This document shows positions 8,939 through 16,792 of a stretch of 64,000 nucleotides of DNA, one piece after another. The notes below the pieces were generated by a model. That model did not search any database. It saw only the letters and a program-made list of their open reading frames with translations, and was not told where the DNA came from. The DNA comes from Paenibacillus sp. PvR098. GTDB taxonomy: Bacteria > Bacillota > Bacilli > Paenibacillales > NBRC-103111. Positions within the stretch are counted from its first letter, which is position 1. The number at the start of each line of letters is the position of its first letter. The DNA lies in contig NZ_JAFIBU010000001.1 of assembly GCF_017833255.1 (NCBI RefSeq), positions 3,570,001 through 3,634,000 on the forward strand, read 5' to 3'. Position numbers and translations under genes: made by a program.

Positions 8939-10186
8939 ATGAAACAAAATCCTCAAATGGGGGGGCTCAAGATGTTTGTGAAGGACAATCTGAACTCAGG
9001 GGCCCGTGCGTTGGTGCTTTCAGGTGATCTGGGGGACGGCCATCGTCAGGCGGCTCGTGCACTTGCGGAAGCATGCAGTACGGGGGCGGTACCTTGGGTT
9101 CAGGCGGAAACGGTCGATTTTTTGCAGCAGATTCATCCGCATCTTCATCCGTTTATAAGATACGGGTTTCTCCAAGGAGTGGAGAAAGCGCCGTTTGTCT
9201 ACGGATACTTATACAGAAAGACCAGGTCGAGCGAAGGCCTGTCATTCCCTTTTCAATGCTTTCTGACGATGGGGCTGCGGCGGCTTGCGGCATTAGTGGA
9301 GGAGAAGCGGCCCGATGTCATCGTATGTACTTTTCCATTGGCTGCAGCGGCAGTGTCGTTGTTGAAGTCGAGAACGGGACTCGGGACTCCGCTCGTGACA
9401 GTAATAACGGATCATACCGATCACAGCCTGTGGTTAAACCCAAATACGGACTTGTATTTGGTCGGATCCGAGCATGTATCCGCCGCTTTGCGGCTTCGGG
9501 GAATCCCACAAACAAGCGTGTGTGTAACTGGAATCCCGGTTCGCCCATGTTTTTCCGAGGTCCCGGACCAAGCTGAGTTGAGGCGAAAGCTTGGACTTAA
9601 GCCGGATCTGCCGGTTGTCTTGGTTATGGGGGGCGGCTGCGGCTTGCTTAGTGAAGAAACGAGGGAACTGATCCGTTCGTCTGTTGTGCGGCGGCATATA
9701 CAGCTTATCTTCATCTGCGGCAGTAATGATGCGGCCCGGACTCAATTGGAGAAGGATTTGCAGCAGAGCCCCACGCCCAACATCCGGATTACCGGCTTTA
9801 TCGATAATATTCATGAGTGGATGGGGTCAGCCGACTTGCTGGTCACCAAGCCTGGCGGCTTAACGACATCGGAGGCAGCAGCAGCTGGACTGCCGATGCT
9901 GCTGTATAAGCCCATTCCTGGTCAAGAGGAAGACAATGCCTCCGTACTGGAAAGGGCCGGGTTAGCCGTCATTGCTGCGAAGGAACGGATGCTTCGGGAT
10001 CAACTGCTGGAGCTGGTGGAGAACCGTGCCGCACTATACGTCATGAGAACGAGTGCTATGCGGTTTCGCCGTAAACGATCTGTAGAAACGGCGTGGGAAG
10101 CAATTATGAAGCTGCAGCCCGCAAACTGTTTGAATATAGAAGCCCGAAAGGCGCTTACCGTTCGCGGGGCTCAAGCCGGGACATAA
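8939..10186 (+). CDS. UgtP/MGDG-synthase-like glycosyltransferase (GT28)
   Basis: A 415-residue GT-B fold enzyme. The N-terminal half has the MGDG synthase pattern (SGDLGDGHRQAARALAEA, then HPFIRYGFLQGVEKAPFVYGYLY). The C-terminal half has the GT28 nucleotide-sugar part (VLVMGGGCGLLSEET, ITGFIDNIHEWMGSADLLVTKPGGLTTSEA split here as two motifs). Relatives such as UgtP add glucose to diacylglycerol to make glycolipid membrane lipid and the LTA anchor; MurG is a more distant relative. A second start at ATG 8972 with GGGGGGCTCAAG upstream is as likely as 8939. The acceptor lipid is inferred. It works plausibly with the LtaS-like enzyme at 3012-4967. Confidence 0.75.
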   Translation: MKQNPQMGGLKMFVKDNLNSGARALVLSGDLGDGHRQAARALAEACSTGAVPWVQAETVDFLQQIHPHLHPFIRYGFLQGVEKAPFVYGYLYRKTRSSEGLSFPFQCFLTMGLRRLAALVEEKRPDVIVCTFPLAAAAVSLLKSRTGLGTPLVTVITDHTDHSLWLNPNTDLYLVGSEHVSAALRLRGIPQTSVCVTGIPVRPCFSEVPDQAELRRKLGLKPDLPVVLVMGGGCGLLSEETRELIRSSVVRRHIQLIFICGSNDAARTQLEKDLQQSPTPNIRITGFIDNIHEWMGSADLLVTKPGGLTTSEAAAAGLPMLLYKPIPGQEEDNASVLERAGLAVIAAKERMLRDQLLELVENRAALYVMRTSAMRFRRKRSVETAWEAIMKLQPANCLNIEARKALTVRGAQAGT

Positions 10187-10187
10187 C

Positions 10188-10213
10188 AAAAAACGCCCCT
10201 GCTCAGGGGCGTT
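10188..10213 (-). terminator. terminator for the YhfH-like gene
   Basis: Perfect stem AACGCCCCTG / CAGGGGCGTT followed on the minus strand by six T. On the plus strand it lies at the end of the glycosyltransferase gene but lacks a T tract there. Confidence 0.8.
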
Positions 10214-10235
10214 AACTATGTTTCATGTTTGTGAA

Positions 10236-10424
10236 CTAATCGCTTGATGTTCCTGCCGATCCTGTGATGGAGCGTTTAACAGGGCTGAGCGGGTAGAACG
10301 TAACACCCTGGCATTTAGGGCACGTACAGCTGTAGCAGTCGGCCATTTCTTCCAGTGCGTCTCCGCAAGTATCGCAGCATTTCAAGGGCAAGCTTTCATA
10401 AAACTCGGTAGTACGCATCAGCAT
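10236..10424 (-). CDS. YhfH-like small zinc-ribbon protein
   Basis: A 62-residue protein with paired cysteines (CCDTCGD, then CYSCTCPKC), preceded by the EFYESLPLK segment typical of the YhfH family of Bacilli. The four-cysteine arrangement suggests a small zinc ribbon; the function of YhfH is unknown. The ATG at 10424 is chosen because AAAGGAAGT lies 8 bases before it; an upstream GTG at 10433 would sit directly on that site. A CcpA-site-like sequence at 10479-10494 lies in its promoter region. Confidence 0.7.
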   Translation of the reverse strand: MLMRTTEFYESLPLKCCDTCGDALEEMADCYSCTCPKCQGVTFYPLSPVKRSITGSAGTSSD

Positions 10425-10478
10425 GCGGATCACTTCCTTTGTTCATGATATCTCTATCATACAGTAAATGAGATCAAA

Positions 10479-10494
10479 ATGTAAGCGCTTTTCA
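10479..10494. promoter_or_regulatory. cre-like site
   Basis: ATGTAAGCGCTTTTCA resembles the catabolite responsive element bound by CcpA (WTGNAANCGNWNNCA), with one extra T in the right arm. It lies about 55 bases upstream of the YhfH-like start and 140 bases before the histidine kinase. Confidence 0.35.
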
Positions 10495-10631
10495 AAACAT
10501 GATGCATTAGTCCCAATTCGCAGAACCGGTTCGTGTCTTCTTTTCATCCATTGCTATTTTATGGTTGATCCAGCTTGAGTTATAATAGGATGAGACGCGT
10601 ATAATGGTCAGCGCGTTAATCGGAGGATGAT

Positions 10632-12050
10632 ATGCAATTTTTGAAGGTTTTTTTCACAAATATCAGCCTGCTAATCACATTGGCCTTTCTGATCAATCTA
10701 GGCTACAAGTATGTGTTCAAGTATTTTACGTTCAGTAAGCCGATTAACTCGCGGATGAAGACAGTCGCACTCTTTGCGGTGCTGGTGTTTGCAGGTTGGC
10801 TGACGATGATGTTCGGACTTCGCATTAACGAAACCATTATTTACGATCTTCGCTACATGCCTCTTATTATCGGGATTTTTTTGTTTACAAAACCGTTCCC
10901 TCTATTTATGGTTGGATTAGGCATCGGACTTGCACGGTTTGCTTTTGGCATCAATGAAGCGGCGATTGCAGGCTTTTACAATATGATTCTTCTCGGCGTT
11001 ACAGCGGCGGTGCTCAAAGCGTGGTTTCGAAAGACATCAAGCTCCCAAATTAGCCAAATGATTGCAGCCGCTCTGATCATTAACGTACAGAGCGCCATCC
11101 ATTCTTTGGTGTGGGGCGTGATCCCTTTTTGGACTTCTCTGACCACCATCCTTCCGATTACCCTTCCTTTGGGTTTAATGTTGAGCGGCTTTTTCTTATT
11201 CATTCTTCGCGACTTTTATTTGGAGCTCAAGCGAACAGAAGAGCTGGAAAACACCAATGCGCTGCTGCGTGAGCAAACCAAAGAGCTTCAGCTAGCCAAG
11301 GCGGCACTGGAGGAAAAAGCCCGGCAGGTGGTGATGGCTTCTCAGATAAAATCCGAGTTTTTAGCCAATATGTCGCATGAGCTCAAAACGCCGCTGAACG
11401 GCATCATTTTGTTATCACAGCTGCTTGGTGATCAGCATGAAGGGCGTTTTACCGAAGAGGAGCTTGAATATTTGGGCATCATCCATACGTCCGGGGAAGA
11501 ACTGCTGAGGCAAATTAATGATATTCTCGATTTGTCCAAAGTGGAAGCGGGTAAAATGGAAATTTACAAAGAGGAAGTCAGCGTTCAAGAAATTCCGCAA
11601 ATCCTGCAGCATCAATTCCATTGGGTCGCTGAGCAAAAGGCCATCGAATTTCAAATCCGAATGGGTGACAATCTGCCGGATTTAATCGAGACAGATGGCA
11701 TGCGAGTGCATCAAATCATTAAAAATTTGCTATCCAACGCATTCAAATTTACTTCAAAGGGGCAAGTGACTTTGGAGATTCGCAGAGCCGCAGAAGGCTT
11801 TGACGGACGGCTGGGGGAGTGGATCGCTTTTGCCGTATCGGATACGGGCATCGGTGTTGCTCAAGAAAAGCACCGCCTGATCTTTGAAGCTTTCCGTCAG
11901 GCCGACGGGTCAATTAGTCGCAAATACGGAGGAACAGGTCTTGGATTGTCCATAAGCCTGGAGCTTACCAAGCTGCTCGGAGGACACCTCACTTTAGCAA
12001 GCCATGAAGGCAAGGGAAGCACATTTACCCTGTATTTGCCTGTCGACTGA
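10632..12050 (+). CDS. orphan sensor histidine kinase, 5TM-LytS type
   Basis: A 472-residue membrane kinase. Five to six hydrophobic segments fill residues 5-195, arranged like the 5TMR of LytS/YhcK sensors (FLFTKPFPLFMVGLGIGL). A coiled coil (about 200-235) leads to the HisKA box NMSHELKTPLNG (phospho-His249). The HATPase domain follows, with N box IIKNLLSNAFKF, G1 VSDTGIGV and G2 GGTGLGLSIS. No response regulator gene lies beside it, so its partner must be elsewhere. The signal is unknown; 5TM sensors often read membrane or wall state or small molecules. ATG has CGGAGGATGAT upstream. TATAAT lies near 10580. A strong terminator ends the unit. Confidence 0.88.
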   Translation: MQFLKVFFTNISLLITLAFLINLGYKYVFKYFTFSKPINSRMKTVALFAVLVFAGWLTMMFGLRINETIIYDLRYMPLIIGIFLFTKPFPLFMVGLGIGLARFAFGINEAAIAGFYNMILLGVTAAVLKAWFRKTSSSQISQMIAAALIINVQSAIHSLVWGVIPFWTSLTTILPITLPLGLMLSGFFLFILRDFYLELKRTEELENTNALLREQTKELQLAKAALEEKARQVVMASQIKSEFLANMSHELKTPLNGIILLSQLLGDQHEGRFTEEELEYLGIIHTSGEELLRQINDILDLSKVEAGKMEIYKEEVSVQEIPQILQHQFHWVAEQKAIEFQIRMGDNLPDLIETDGMRVHQIIKNLLSNAFKFTSKGQVTLEIRRAAEGFDGRLGEWIAFAVSDTGIGVAQEKHRLIFEAFRQADGSISRKYGGTGLGLSISLELTKLLGGHLTLASHEGKGSTFTLYLPVD

Positions 12051-12073
12051 AGCAAATCATAAATATTGTTAAT

Positions 12074-12106
12074 GTAAAGGGATGCCGTTCGTGGCATCCC
12101 TTTACG
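12074..12106 (+). terminator. rho-independent terminator
   Basis: Thirteen-pair stem GTAAAGGGATGCC / GGCATCCCTTTAC after the histidine kinase. The right arm itself supplies the T-rich part. Confidence 0.8.
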
Positions 12107-12188
12107 TTTGCCTCTACGTTGAATGTTCGAAGGCTTGATCGGGAAAATTAAGCTTAGAGTACTCCTGCATTCACTCTTTTCAACAAGC

Positions 12189-12216
12189 TTTACAAAAGTA
12201 AGTTAGTTGTTATAAT
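12189..12216 (+). promoter_or_regulatory. sigma-A promoter of the nitroreductase gene
   Basis: TTTACA, 16-base spacer, TATAAT, with TGT directly before the -10 (extended -10). It lies 35 bases upstream of the start codon. Confidence 0.7.
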
Positions 12217-12250
12217 ATATAAAATATAAAAAGATAATAATGAGTGTGGC

Positions 12251-12871
12251 ATGATGAACCAACTGGAACGAAAACAGGATGCGCTGCAAGTGATGTTGTC
12301 TCGCCATTCTGTTCGCAAATATGAGAGAGGCTTCATTATTCCAGAGGCCGAGCTGAACGAAATTCTTGAGGCTGCCGCCAGCGCTCCTTCCTCTTGGAAC
12401 CTACAGCATTGGCGCTTCCTGGTGATCCAAGAGCAAGCGAATAAAGACCGGCTGCTTCCGATCACCTTCGGGCAGCAGCAAGTGTCAGACGCCTCCGTTG
12501 TCGTTGTGGTGCTTGGGGATCTACAGGCCAACTTGATCGCACCCACCGTCTATGAGAAGGCCGCTCCGGAAATTCGCGAAATGATGGTGAAGCAAATCGA
12601 AGGAGCTTATGCCGCTAATCCGGCATTGGGGAGAGATGAAGCGCTCCGTAACGCTTCGTTTGCTGCCATGCAGCTGATGCTGGCTGCCAAGACGAAAGGC
12701 TATGATACCGTGCCTATGGGAGGGTACAACCAAGCTGCACTGATTACGGAATTTAATATTCCTGAACGGTATGTGCCCGTTGTGATGATTCCAATCGGCA
12801 AAGCCGCCACTCCGGCTCGTCCTACAGAGCGTCTGCCGCTCGCAAGCCAAGTTATTCATGAGAGCTTCTAG
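12251..12871 (+). CDS. nitroreductase-family FMN oxidoreductase
   Basis: A 206-residue flavoprotein of the NfsB/YdgI fold. Visible are SRHSVRKYERG (FMN phosphate-binding Arg-Ser), ILEAAASAPSSWNLQHWRF (FMN ring contact) and, towards the C-terminus, KGYDTVPMGGYNQAAL. The family reduces nitro compounds, quinones or other electrophiles with NAD(P)H; the physiological substrate is not predictable. Two adjacent ATG codons (12251 and 12254) are both possible starts. Single gene between a clear promoter and a clear terminator. Confidence 0.85.
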   Translation: MMNQLERKQDALQVMLSRHSVRKYERGFIIPEAELNEILEAAASAPSSWNLQHWRFLVIQEQANKDRLLPITFGQQQVSDASVVVVVLGDLQANLIAPTVYEKAAPEIREMMVKQIEGAYAANPALGRDEALRNASFAAMQLMLAAKTKGYDTVPMGGYNQAALITEFNIPERYVPVVMIPIGKAATPARPTERLPLASQVIHESF

Positions 12872-12890
12872 GCCATCTGTATTCAACATG

Positions 12891-12934
12891 AGGCCCCGGC
12901 CTTCAGGCAAGCTGCCATGAAGACCGGGGCTTTT
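12891..12934 (+). terminator. rho-independent terminator
   Basis: Stem GCCCCGGCCTTC / GAAGACCGGGGC followed by TTTTC, just after the nitroreductase gene. Confidence 0.8.
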
Positions 12935-13022
12935 CTTAGATACGATTGTCCGCCCAGCGTTCATACTGTTCCTTGAAATTGGCGCGAGTGACCTTTTTGC
13001 GGCGCAGACCATTACGTGCAAT

Positions 13023-13052
13023 TTGGAGAGAAACGGCTCATCTTGTTATAAT
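13023..13052 (+). promoter_or_regulatory. promoter of the GNAT gene
   Basis: TTGGAG, 18-base spacer, TATAAT. The transcription start would fall inside the inverted repeat at 13059-13077. Confidence 0.55.
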
Positions 13053-13058
13053 ATTAAG

Positions 13059-13077
13059 GCTGGCATATCATGCCAGC
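13059..13077. repeat. perfect inverted repeat over the predicted transcription start
   Basis: GCTGGCAT-ATC-ATGCCAGC, 8-base arms and a 3-base centre, starting 7 bases after the -10. It could be a repressor operator or a 5' mRNA hairpin. Confidence 0.6.
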
Positions 13078-13101
13078 GACTGTTCCTATAGGAGGTATAT
13101 T

Positions 13102-13776
13102 ATGCAGTATCATCGTATAACCGAAATCGAAGATCCTTACTTCCGTCAAATGCATCAGCTGATGCAAAACGTGTTTCCGCCGGAAGAGGTTCTCGAATAT
13201 GAGCTTTGGGCCGAACCGCTTCGCGATCCAGGAATCCGAGTATTTGTCGCCATTCTGGACGGCGAAGTCGTGGGCGCTACGGAATACCGATATTATGAGG
13301 ATCTTCAAGTGGCTATGACGGATTTCACGATCATCGGTAAGGAAGGGCTTGGCATCGGTCCGTTCTTGGCTAACCGCCGGATGGAGGATTTGCGCGCTGT
13401 AGTGGCGGAGTGCAGAGGCACGCTGCTCGGCATGTTTGCCGAGATTTACAATCCGTATTTGTCCGATCAACTGGAGTTCGGGGGAGTCAAATCCATGAAT
13501 CCGTTCGTGCGCCGTGAAGTGCTCGCGCATCTTGGTTACCGGAAGCTCGATTTTGACTACATACACCCTTCCTGGCATAATGACGGCGAAGCGGTTCACG
13601 GGCTCGACCTTTGCTTCATGGCGATTTCGGACGAAGCGGCGGAAAGTGTGCCGGCAGCTTTGGTTTCCAGATTCCTGGAAAAATATTACGCCGTCCTGCC
13701 GCAAAAACCCGATGCCTGGTACCAAATGGTACAGGGACTAAAGCAGCGTGAAATCGTGCGGCTGCTGCCGATTTAA
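13102..13776 (+). CDS. GNAT-like acetyltransferase
   Basis: A 224-residue protein. The N-terminal part (MHQLMQNVFPPEEV, then FVAILDGEVVGATEYRYY) fits the first strands of the GNAT fold. The acetyl-CoA loop is less obvious: GLGIGPFLANRRMEDL stands where Q/RxxGxG/A would be. Substrate unknown. Many Paenibacillus have a similar stand-alone protein. The start at 13102 is chosen over longer in-frame extensions because ATAGGAGGTATATT precedes it and the promoter TATAAT lies at 13047. A bidirectional terminator follows. Confidence 0.65.
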   Translation: MQYHRITEIEDPYFRQMHQLMQNVFPPEEVLEYELWAEPLRDPGIRVFVAILDGEVVGATEYRYYEDLQVAMTDFTIIGKEGLGIGPFLANRRMEDLRAVVAECRGTLLGMFAEIYNPYLSDQLEFGGVKSMNPFVRREVLAHLGYRKLDFDYIHPSWHNDGEAVHGLDLCFMAISDEAAESVPAALVSRFLEKYYAVLPQKPDAWYQMVQGLKQREIVRLLPI

Positions 13777-13792
13777 ATAAGATTGAAATAAG

Positions 13793-13823
13793 AAACAGCG
13801 GACTCCAAGCGAGTCCGCTGTTT
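13793..13823. terminator. bidirectional terminator
   Basis: Stem AAACAGCGGACTC / GAGTCCGCTGTTT between the convergent GNAT gene and the low-complexity protein gene; it can serve both. Confidence 0.8.
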
Positions 13824-13840
13824 ACGTATGATCATTGGAA

Positions 13841-14383
13841 CTATTCTTCGCTGCTTTGCGCTGCGGCTTCAGCCTGTTCGAGTTCATCCAGCGCTTTTTC
13901 TAGACCGTAGTTAATAAGCATGGTTTTGAAGCCTTTGCTCCGGTGCTCCGAGAGGGCGTCTAATCGGTCTTTTAGATCTTTGCGGACATAGACGCGGTCC
14001 CGTTCGTGGGTTTCGTTACGCTCTTTTTTCTTCAAGGGGCTTTCCAGCACCTGAAGCAATGCGTATTGAGTCTCAGCGGCTGTGGGCGGTTCCACGTCAA
14101 CTGAAGCCTTCGGACCGCCGACCGGCTCTTGGGGCGGTACTGGGCCAGCCTCGCTGGCATTGGCTGCTTTGCGCGCATAGCGCCTACGCTGCTTTGCCGG
14201 AGTTTCCTTCGTCTCCGCTGCCGTTAGCGCCGCAGTAGCTTCAGCTTCTTCGAGCTTCAATTTACGGCGGGATCCCTTCTTCTTGGAGGCTTCCTCCTGC
14301 CCTGTGACCGGAACCTCCTGTATCACCGTTGTCTTTTCCGTAGAATCCATGCCTTCGAGCTGTTCTTTGTCTTTGGATGGCAT
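13841..14383 (-). CDS. low-complexity protein with RHH-like C-terminus
   Basis: A 180-residue protein. Residues 1-115 are low complexity: acidic and Lys/Arg blocks such as EEASKKKGSRRKLKLEE, then Pro/Ala-rich. The last 60 residues are more ordered (RDRVYVRKDLKDRLDAL, then GFKTMLINYGLEKALDELE), a strand-helix-helix pattern like ribbon-helix-helix DNA-binding proteins, but I cannot name a family. The start is well supported (CAAAGGAGGTATGTTCT before ATG). It could be a chromosome-binding or regulatory protein. Function unknown. Confidence 0.6.
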   Translation of the reverse strand: MPSKDKEQLEGMDSTEKTTVIQEVPVTGQEEASKKKGSRRKLKLEEAEATAALTAAETKETPAKQRRRYARKAANASEAGPVPPQEPVGGPKASVDVEPPTAAETQYALLQVLESPLKKKERNETHERDRVYVRKDLKDRLDALSEHRSKGFKTMLINYGLEKALDELEQAEAAAQSSEE

Positions 14384-14502
14384 AGAACATACCTCCTTTG
14401 ATCAACTCATAGTAGGCGGAGCATTTTCTTATATTGTAACACAGGAGAGTCACAGAAACATAGGGTATTACGAAGGAGCTGTAGTCCTCATGAACCTGGT
14501 TA

Positions 14503-15066
14503 TTACTCGAACCAGCCGATGAAGCCAAGGCCATAAACGGAGCCCACGGCCATGAGCACCGTCCACACCAACAAACTGACGGTCATCCATGACATCACCC
14601 AGCGGCGGGAGGAGCCGAACGAAAGGGCCAGCAAGGTGGCTATATCCGTGCCAACCAGAGCGGGGGCCAGCAGAGCGAGACCGGGAACGCCGTATTTCTC
14701 CCAGATTTGTTTGGCTCGGCGGTATTTTTTGGGGCTGCCGGCAAGGTCTGTCGAAGCGGCTCCACCAGCACCCTCATTCACAACAGTGCTTTCGCCGTCC
14801 ATTGCCGAGGCCAATTGCCGCTTCAAAGCTTTGCGTTCTTTCCTGCGGGTTCTCCATGCCGTAAATTCCCGGAAAAACAGGGCCAGCAGCAAAAGGGGGA
14901 TCCAGTTACCGAAAAAAGCCACGATCGATACCCCGAATGGATTCAGCCCCCAAGCCACCCCGAGCGGTACGACTACAAACACATCCAGCCATGGAGTAGC
15001 GGCCATCAGAAAGATGACGACAAATTGCCAGGCTGCACCCCAATCGTTCTGCATTATATCTATCAT
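14503..15066 (-). CDS. putative small multidrug export membrane protein (COG2426)
   Basis: A 187-residue membrane protein with two N-terminal membrane segments (FVVIFLMAATPWLDVFVVV and VSIVAFFGNWIPLLLLAL). A charged cytoplasmic linker of some 50 residues follows, then two C-terminal segments (GLALLAPALVGTDIATLLAL and VSLLVWTVLMAVGSVYG). The pattern and the APALVGTD region fit the family called small multi-drug export proteins, a name with little functional support. It lies just downstream of the frameshifted membrane gene on the same strand (26-base gap) and may share its transcript. Confidence 0.7.
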   Translation of the reverse strand: MIDIMQNDWGAAWQFVVIFLMAATPWLDVFVVVPLGVAWGLNPFGVSIVAFFGNWIPLLLLALFFREFTAWRTRRKERKALKRQLASAMDGESTVVNEGAGGAASTDLAGSPKKYRRAKQIWEKYGVPGLALLAPALVGTDIATLLALSFGSSRRWVMSWMTVSLLVWTVLMAVGSVYGLGFIGWFE

Positions 15067-15092
15067 TCTTTATCCTTCTTCCTCAACGTAAT

Positions 15093-15541
15093 TTATTCGT
15101 TGCCCTTATGCCATTTGCGCAGCTCCCACCAATAAAACAGCAGAGGAACGACACCGATCAGTGTCAGCATTGCGATCGGAACGATCGGAATCGACCGGCC
15201 GAAGGCGATTAAAACGAGCCCAACCGGAACGGCACTGTATAAGAAAATGTACGTTTTTCTGCACGCGCGATATGTCACCCACTGCAGCCCTTCGTCCTCC
15301 TCACGGAACTCCACGGGAATATAGTGAAAGAACGGTATTTTTCGCGCCGGATGCCGCAGATTATGATAGATGAGAAGTGCAACCAAGCAAAAAGCGAGAC
15401 CAGAATAAGCCCGACGCTTATATTTACAAGCCATACCGGCAGGTATTCGGGAGCCGTCACAATCGTCATCGTGTAGCCGACCAGCAGTAGTAACATCGCT
15501 GAGGTAAGCGGGGAGCGGAGTCCTTTTTCAATCGTTGTCAT
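15093..15541 (-). pseudogene. four-helix membrane protein, frameshifted
   Basis: Reading from the ATG at 15541 gives MTTIEKGLRSPLTSAM and the first two membrane segments. The frame then breaks at a T5 run on this strand (15393-15389). The rest continues in the next frame as LVALLIYHNLRHPARKI, with two more membrane segments (FLYSAVPVGLVLIAF and MLTLIGVVPLLFYWW), to a stop at 15093. One extra base in the run would give a continuous 149-residue protein. The start overlaps the stop of the Xre gene (ATGA), so the two were translationally coupled. Regulator plus small membrane protein pairs are common in Bacilli (YozG/YoaS type). It may be a recent mutation or a sequencing error. Confidence 0.7.
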
Positions 15542-15777
15542 CGATGATCCCTTCCTTTCGTTCTGTCTCCATCTGCTTCGGCATCCTCCAAATAAAACAC
15601 TTCTTCTACGGGCATTCCAAAAGCGGAGGCAATCTTCAGCGCCAGAACGACGGAAGGGGCATAATCGCCCTTCTCGATCATGCCGATCGTTTGCCGGGTT
15701 GCCCCAACCTTGCGGCCAAGATCGTCCTGAGACCAATCGAATCGTGCCCGCAGCTCTTTGACTCTGGTTCGCAGCAT
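15538..15777 (-). CDS. Xre-family HTH transcriptional regulator
   Basis: A 79-residue Cro/CI-type protein. The helix-turn-helix is clear: WSQDDLGRKVGATRQTIGMIEKG (described as two halves, residues 15-37), followed by YAPSVVLALKIASAFGMPVEEVFYLED. The start has GAGAGGAAGAACCAT upstream. Its stop overlaps the start of the four-helix membrane gene (ATGA). Such pairs often regulate their own operon. A strong minus-strand promoter with a palindrome in the spacer sits 50-80 bases upstream, which suggests autoregulation. Confidence 0.88.
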   Translation of the reverse strand: MLRTRVKELRARFDWSQDDLGRKVGATRQTIGMIEKGDYAPSVVLALKIASAFGMPVEEVFYLEDAEADGDRTKGRDHR

Positions 15778-15830
15778 ATGGTTCTTCCTCTCGAGTCAGC
15801 CGTAATATTACTGTTAACTTCACATGACAT

Positions 15831-15859
15831 ATTGTAAAGTATACTTAACATTTTGGCAA
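15831..15859 (-). promoter_or_regulatory. promoter with palindromic operator of the Xre operon
   Basis: On the minus strand: TTGCCA, 17-base spacer, TACAAT. The perfect palindrome AAGTATACTT (15837-15846) fills the spacer next to the -10, where a repressor would block RNA polymerase. Confidence 0.7.
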
Positions 15860-15955
15860 GTTAGTTTAACAATGGTTCCTTATGGACGGTTTCCCTTTGC
15901 CTGATTTTTCGGTATAGTGTCAGTAGGAAGAAATGGGAGAGCGAGGCGAGCAAGG

Positions 15956-16786
15956 ATGGATCGGCAGCCGTTGATATCCGTGATTATACCGACCTATAAC
16001 CGGACGGATTTTTTGTGTGAGCTGATCGAATCGCTGTGGCGACAGACGTACCGGCATTTGCAGATCATTATCGTGAACGACTGCGGTGAATCTGTCGATT
16101 TCGTAAAAGATCTATACCCGGAGCTGGATATTACGGTTGTGAACATGGAGAGCAACCAAAAGCATGTGCACGCTCGAAACAAAGGGCTCGGATTCGTAAG
16201 CGGCGAGTACATTATGCTGTGTGATGACGACGATTTGCTGCTGCCGGGGCATGTGGAACGGATGCTGAGAGAGCTTGAAGACAGCGATATGGTGTACTCC
16301 GATGTTGAAATATTCGATTACGAGCTGGAAGCGGGCGTACGGCGGGCGACGAAGCGGTTTGTGTTTGCCTACGAGTACAATCTTGCCGCGATGCGCCGCT
16401 TTTCGACGTTCTTTTCATCCGGCTGCGTGTATCGGAGGGCGCTGCATGAGCGCCTGGGTCTATTTGATGTGAAGATGCATCATTATTGGGATTGGGACTT
16501 TTTTCTGCGAACGGCGGAGCAATATCGGGTCAAAAGGGTTCCGGTGGCCAGCGCATTGTATGCTTTCGCACAGAGCGGCAGCAGTAATATGTCGGGGGAT
16601 TTGGAGGACATGAGACCCTTTTTGGACAAGCTGGCGGCCAAGCACGGACTTGGGGAGCTGCCGACCAAAAACTTTTTCCTGCTGTTGGAGGAGCCGGAGG
16701 TTAAAGCGCGCGAGGCGCAAACAGAGCTGCTGTGGGACGGAGAGCCGATCGTGTCGCGTCTGGCTGTCAGGAAGAAGGAGGCATAA
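15956..16786 (+). CDS. glycosyltransferase family 2
   Basis: A 276-residue GT-A enzyme: LISVIIPTYNRTDFLCEL (N-terminal nucleotide-sugar fold), ARNKGLGFVSGEYIMLCDDDD (DXD-type metal site, quoted as a region at about residues 73-93) and HHYWDWDFFLR (catalytic acceptor region, ED/WD type). No membrane segment, so cytosolic. Donor and acceptor are unknown; single GT2 genes outside a polysaccharide cluster are hard to place. ATG 15956 is preferred over an upstream GTG at 15917, which would add a basic unrelated extension. recQ begins 6 bases after the stop, so the two are co-transcribed although unrelated. Confidence 0.85.
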   Translation: MDRQPLISVIIPTYNRTDFLCELIESLWRQTYRHLQIIIVNDCGESVDFVKDLYPELDITVVNMESNQKHVHARNKGLGFVSGEYIMLCDDDDLLLPGHVERMLRELEDSDMVYSDVEIFDYELEAGVRRATKRFVFAYEYNLAAMRRFSTFFSSGCVYRRALHERLGLFDVKMHHYWDWDFFLRTAEQYRVKRVPVASALYAFAQSGSSNMSGDLEDMRPFLDKLAAKHGLGELPTKNFFLLLEEPEVKAREAQTELLWDGEPIVSRLAVRKKEA

Positions 16787-16792
16787 AAATTC

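Noticed and set aside
10228-10236. ResD-like TTTGTGAAC between convergent gene ends
   Set aside because: No promoter nearby; kept only as a warning that the short motif occurs by chance.
12946-13101. Longer start of the GNAT gene
   Set aside because: Promoter, inverted repeat and ribosome site all place the start at 13102.
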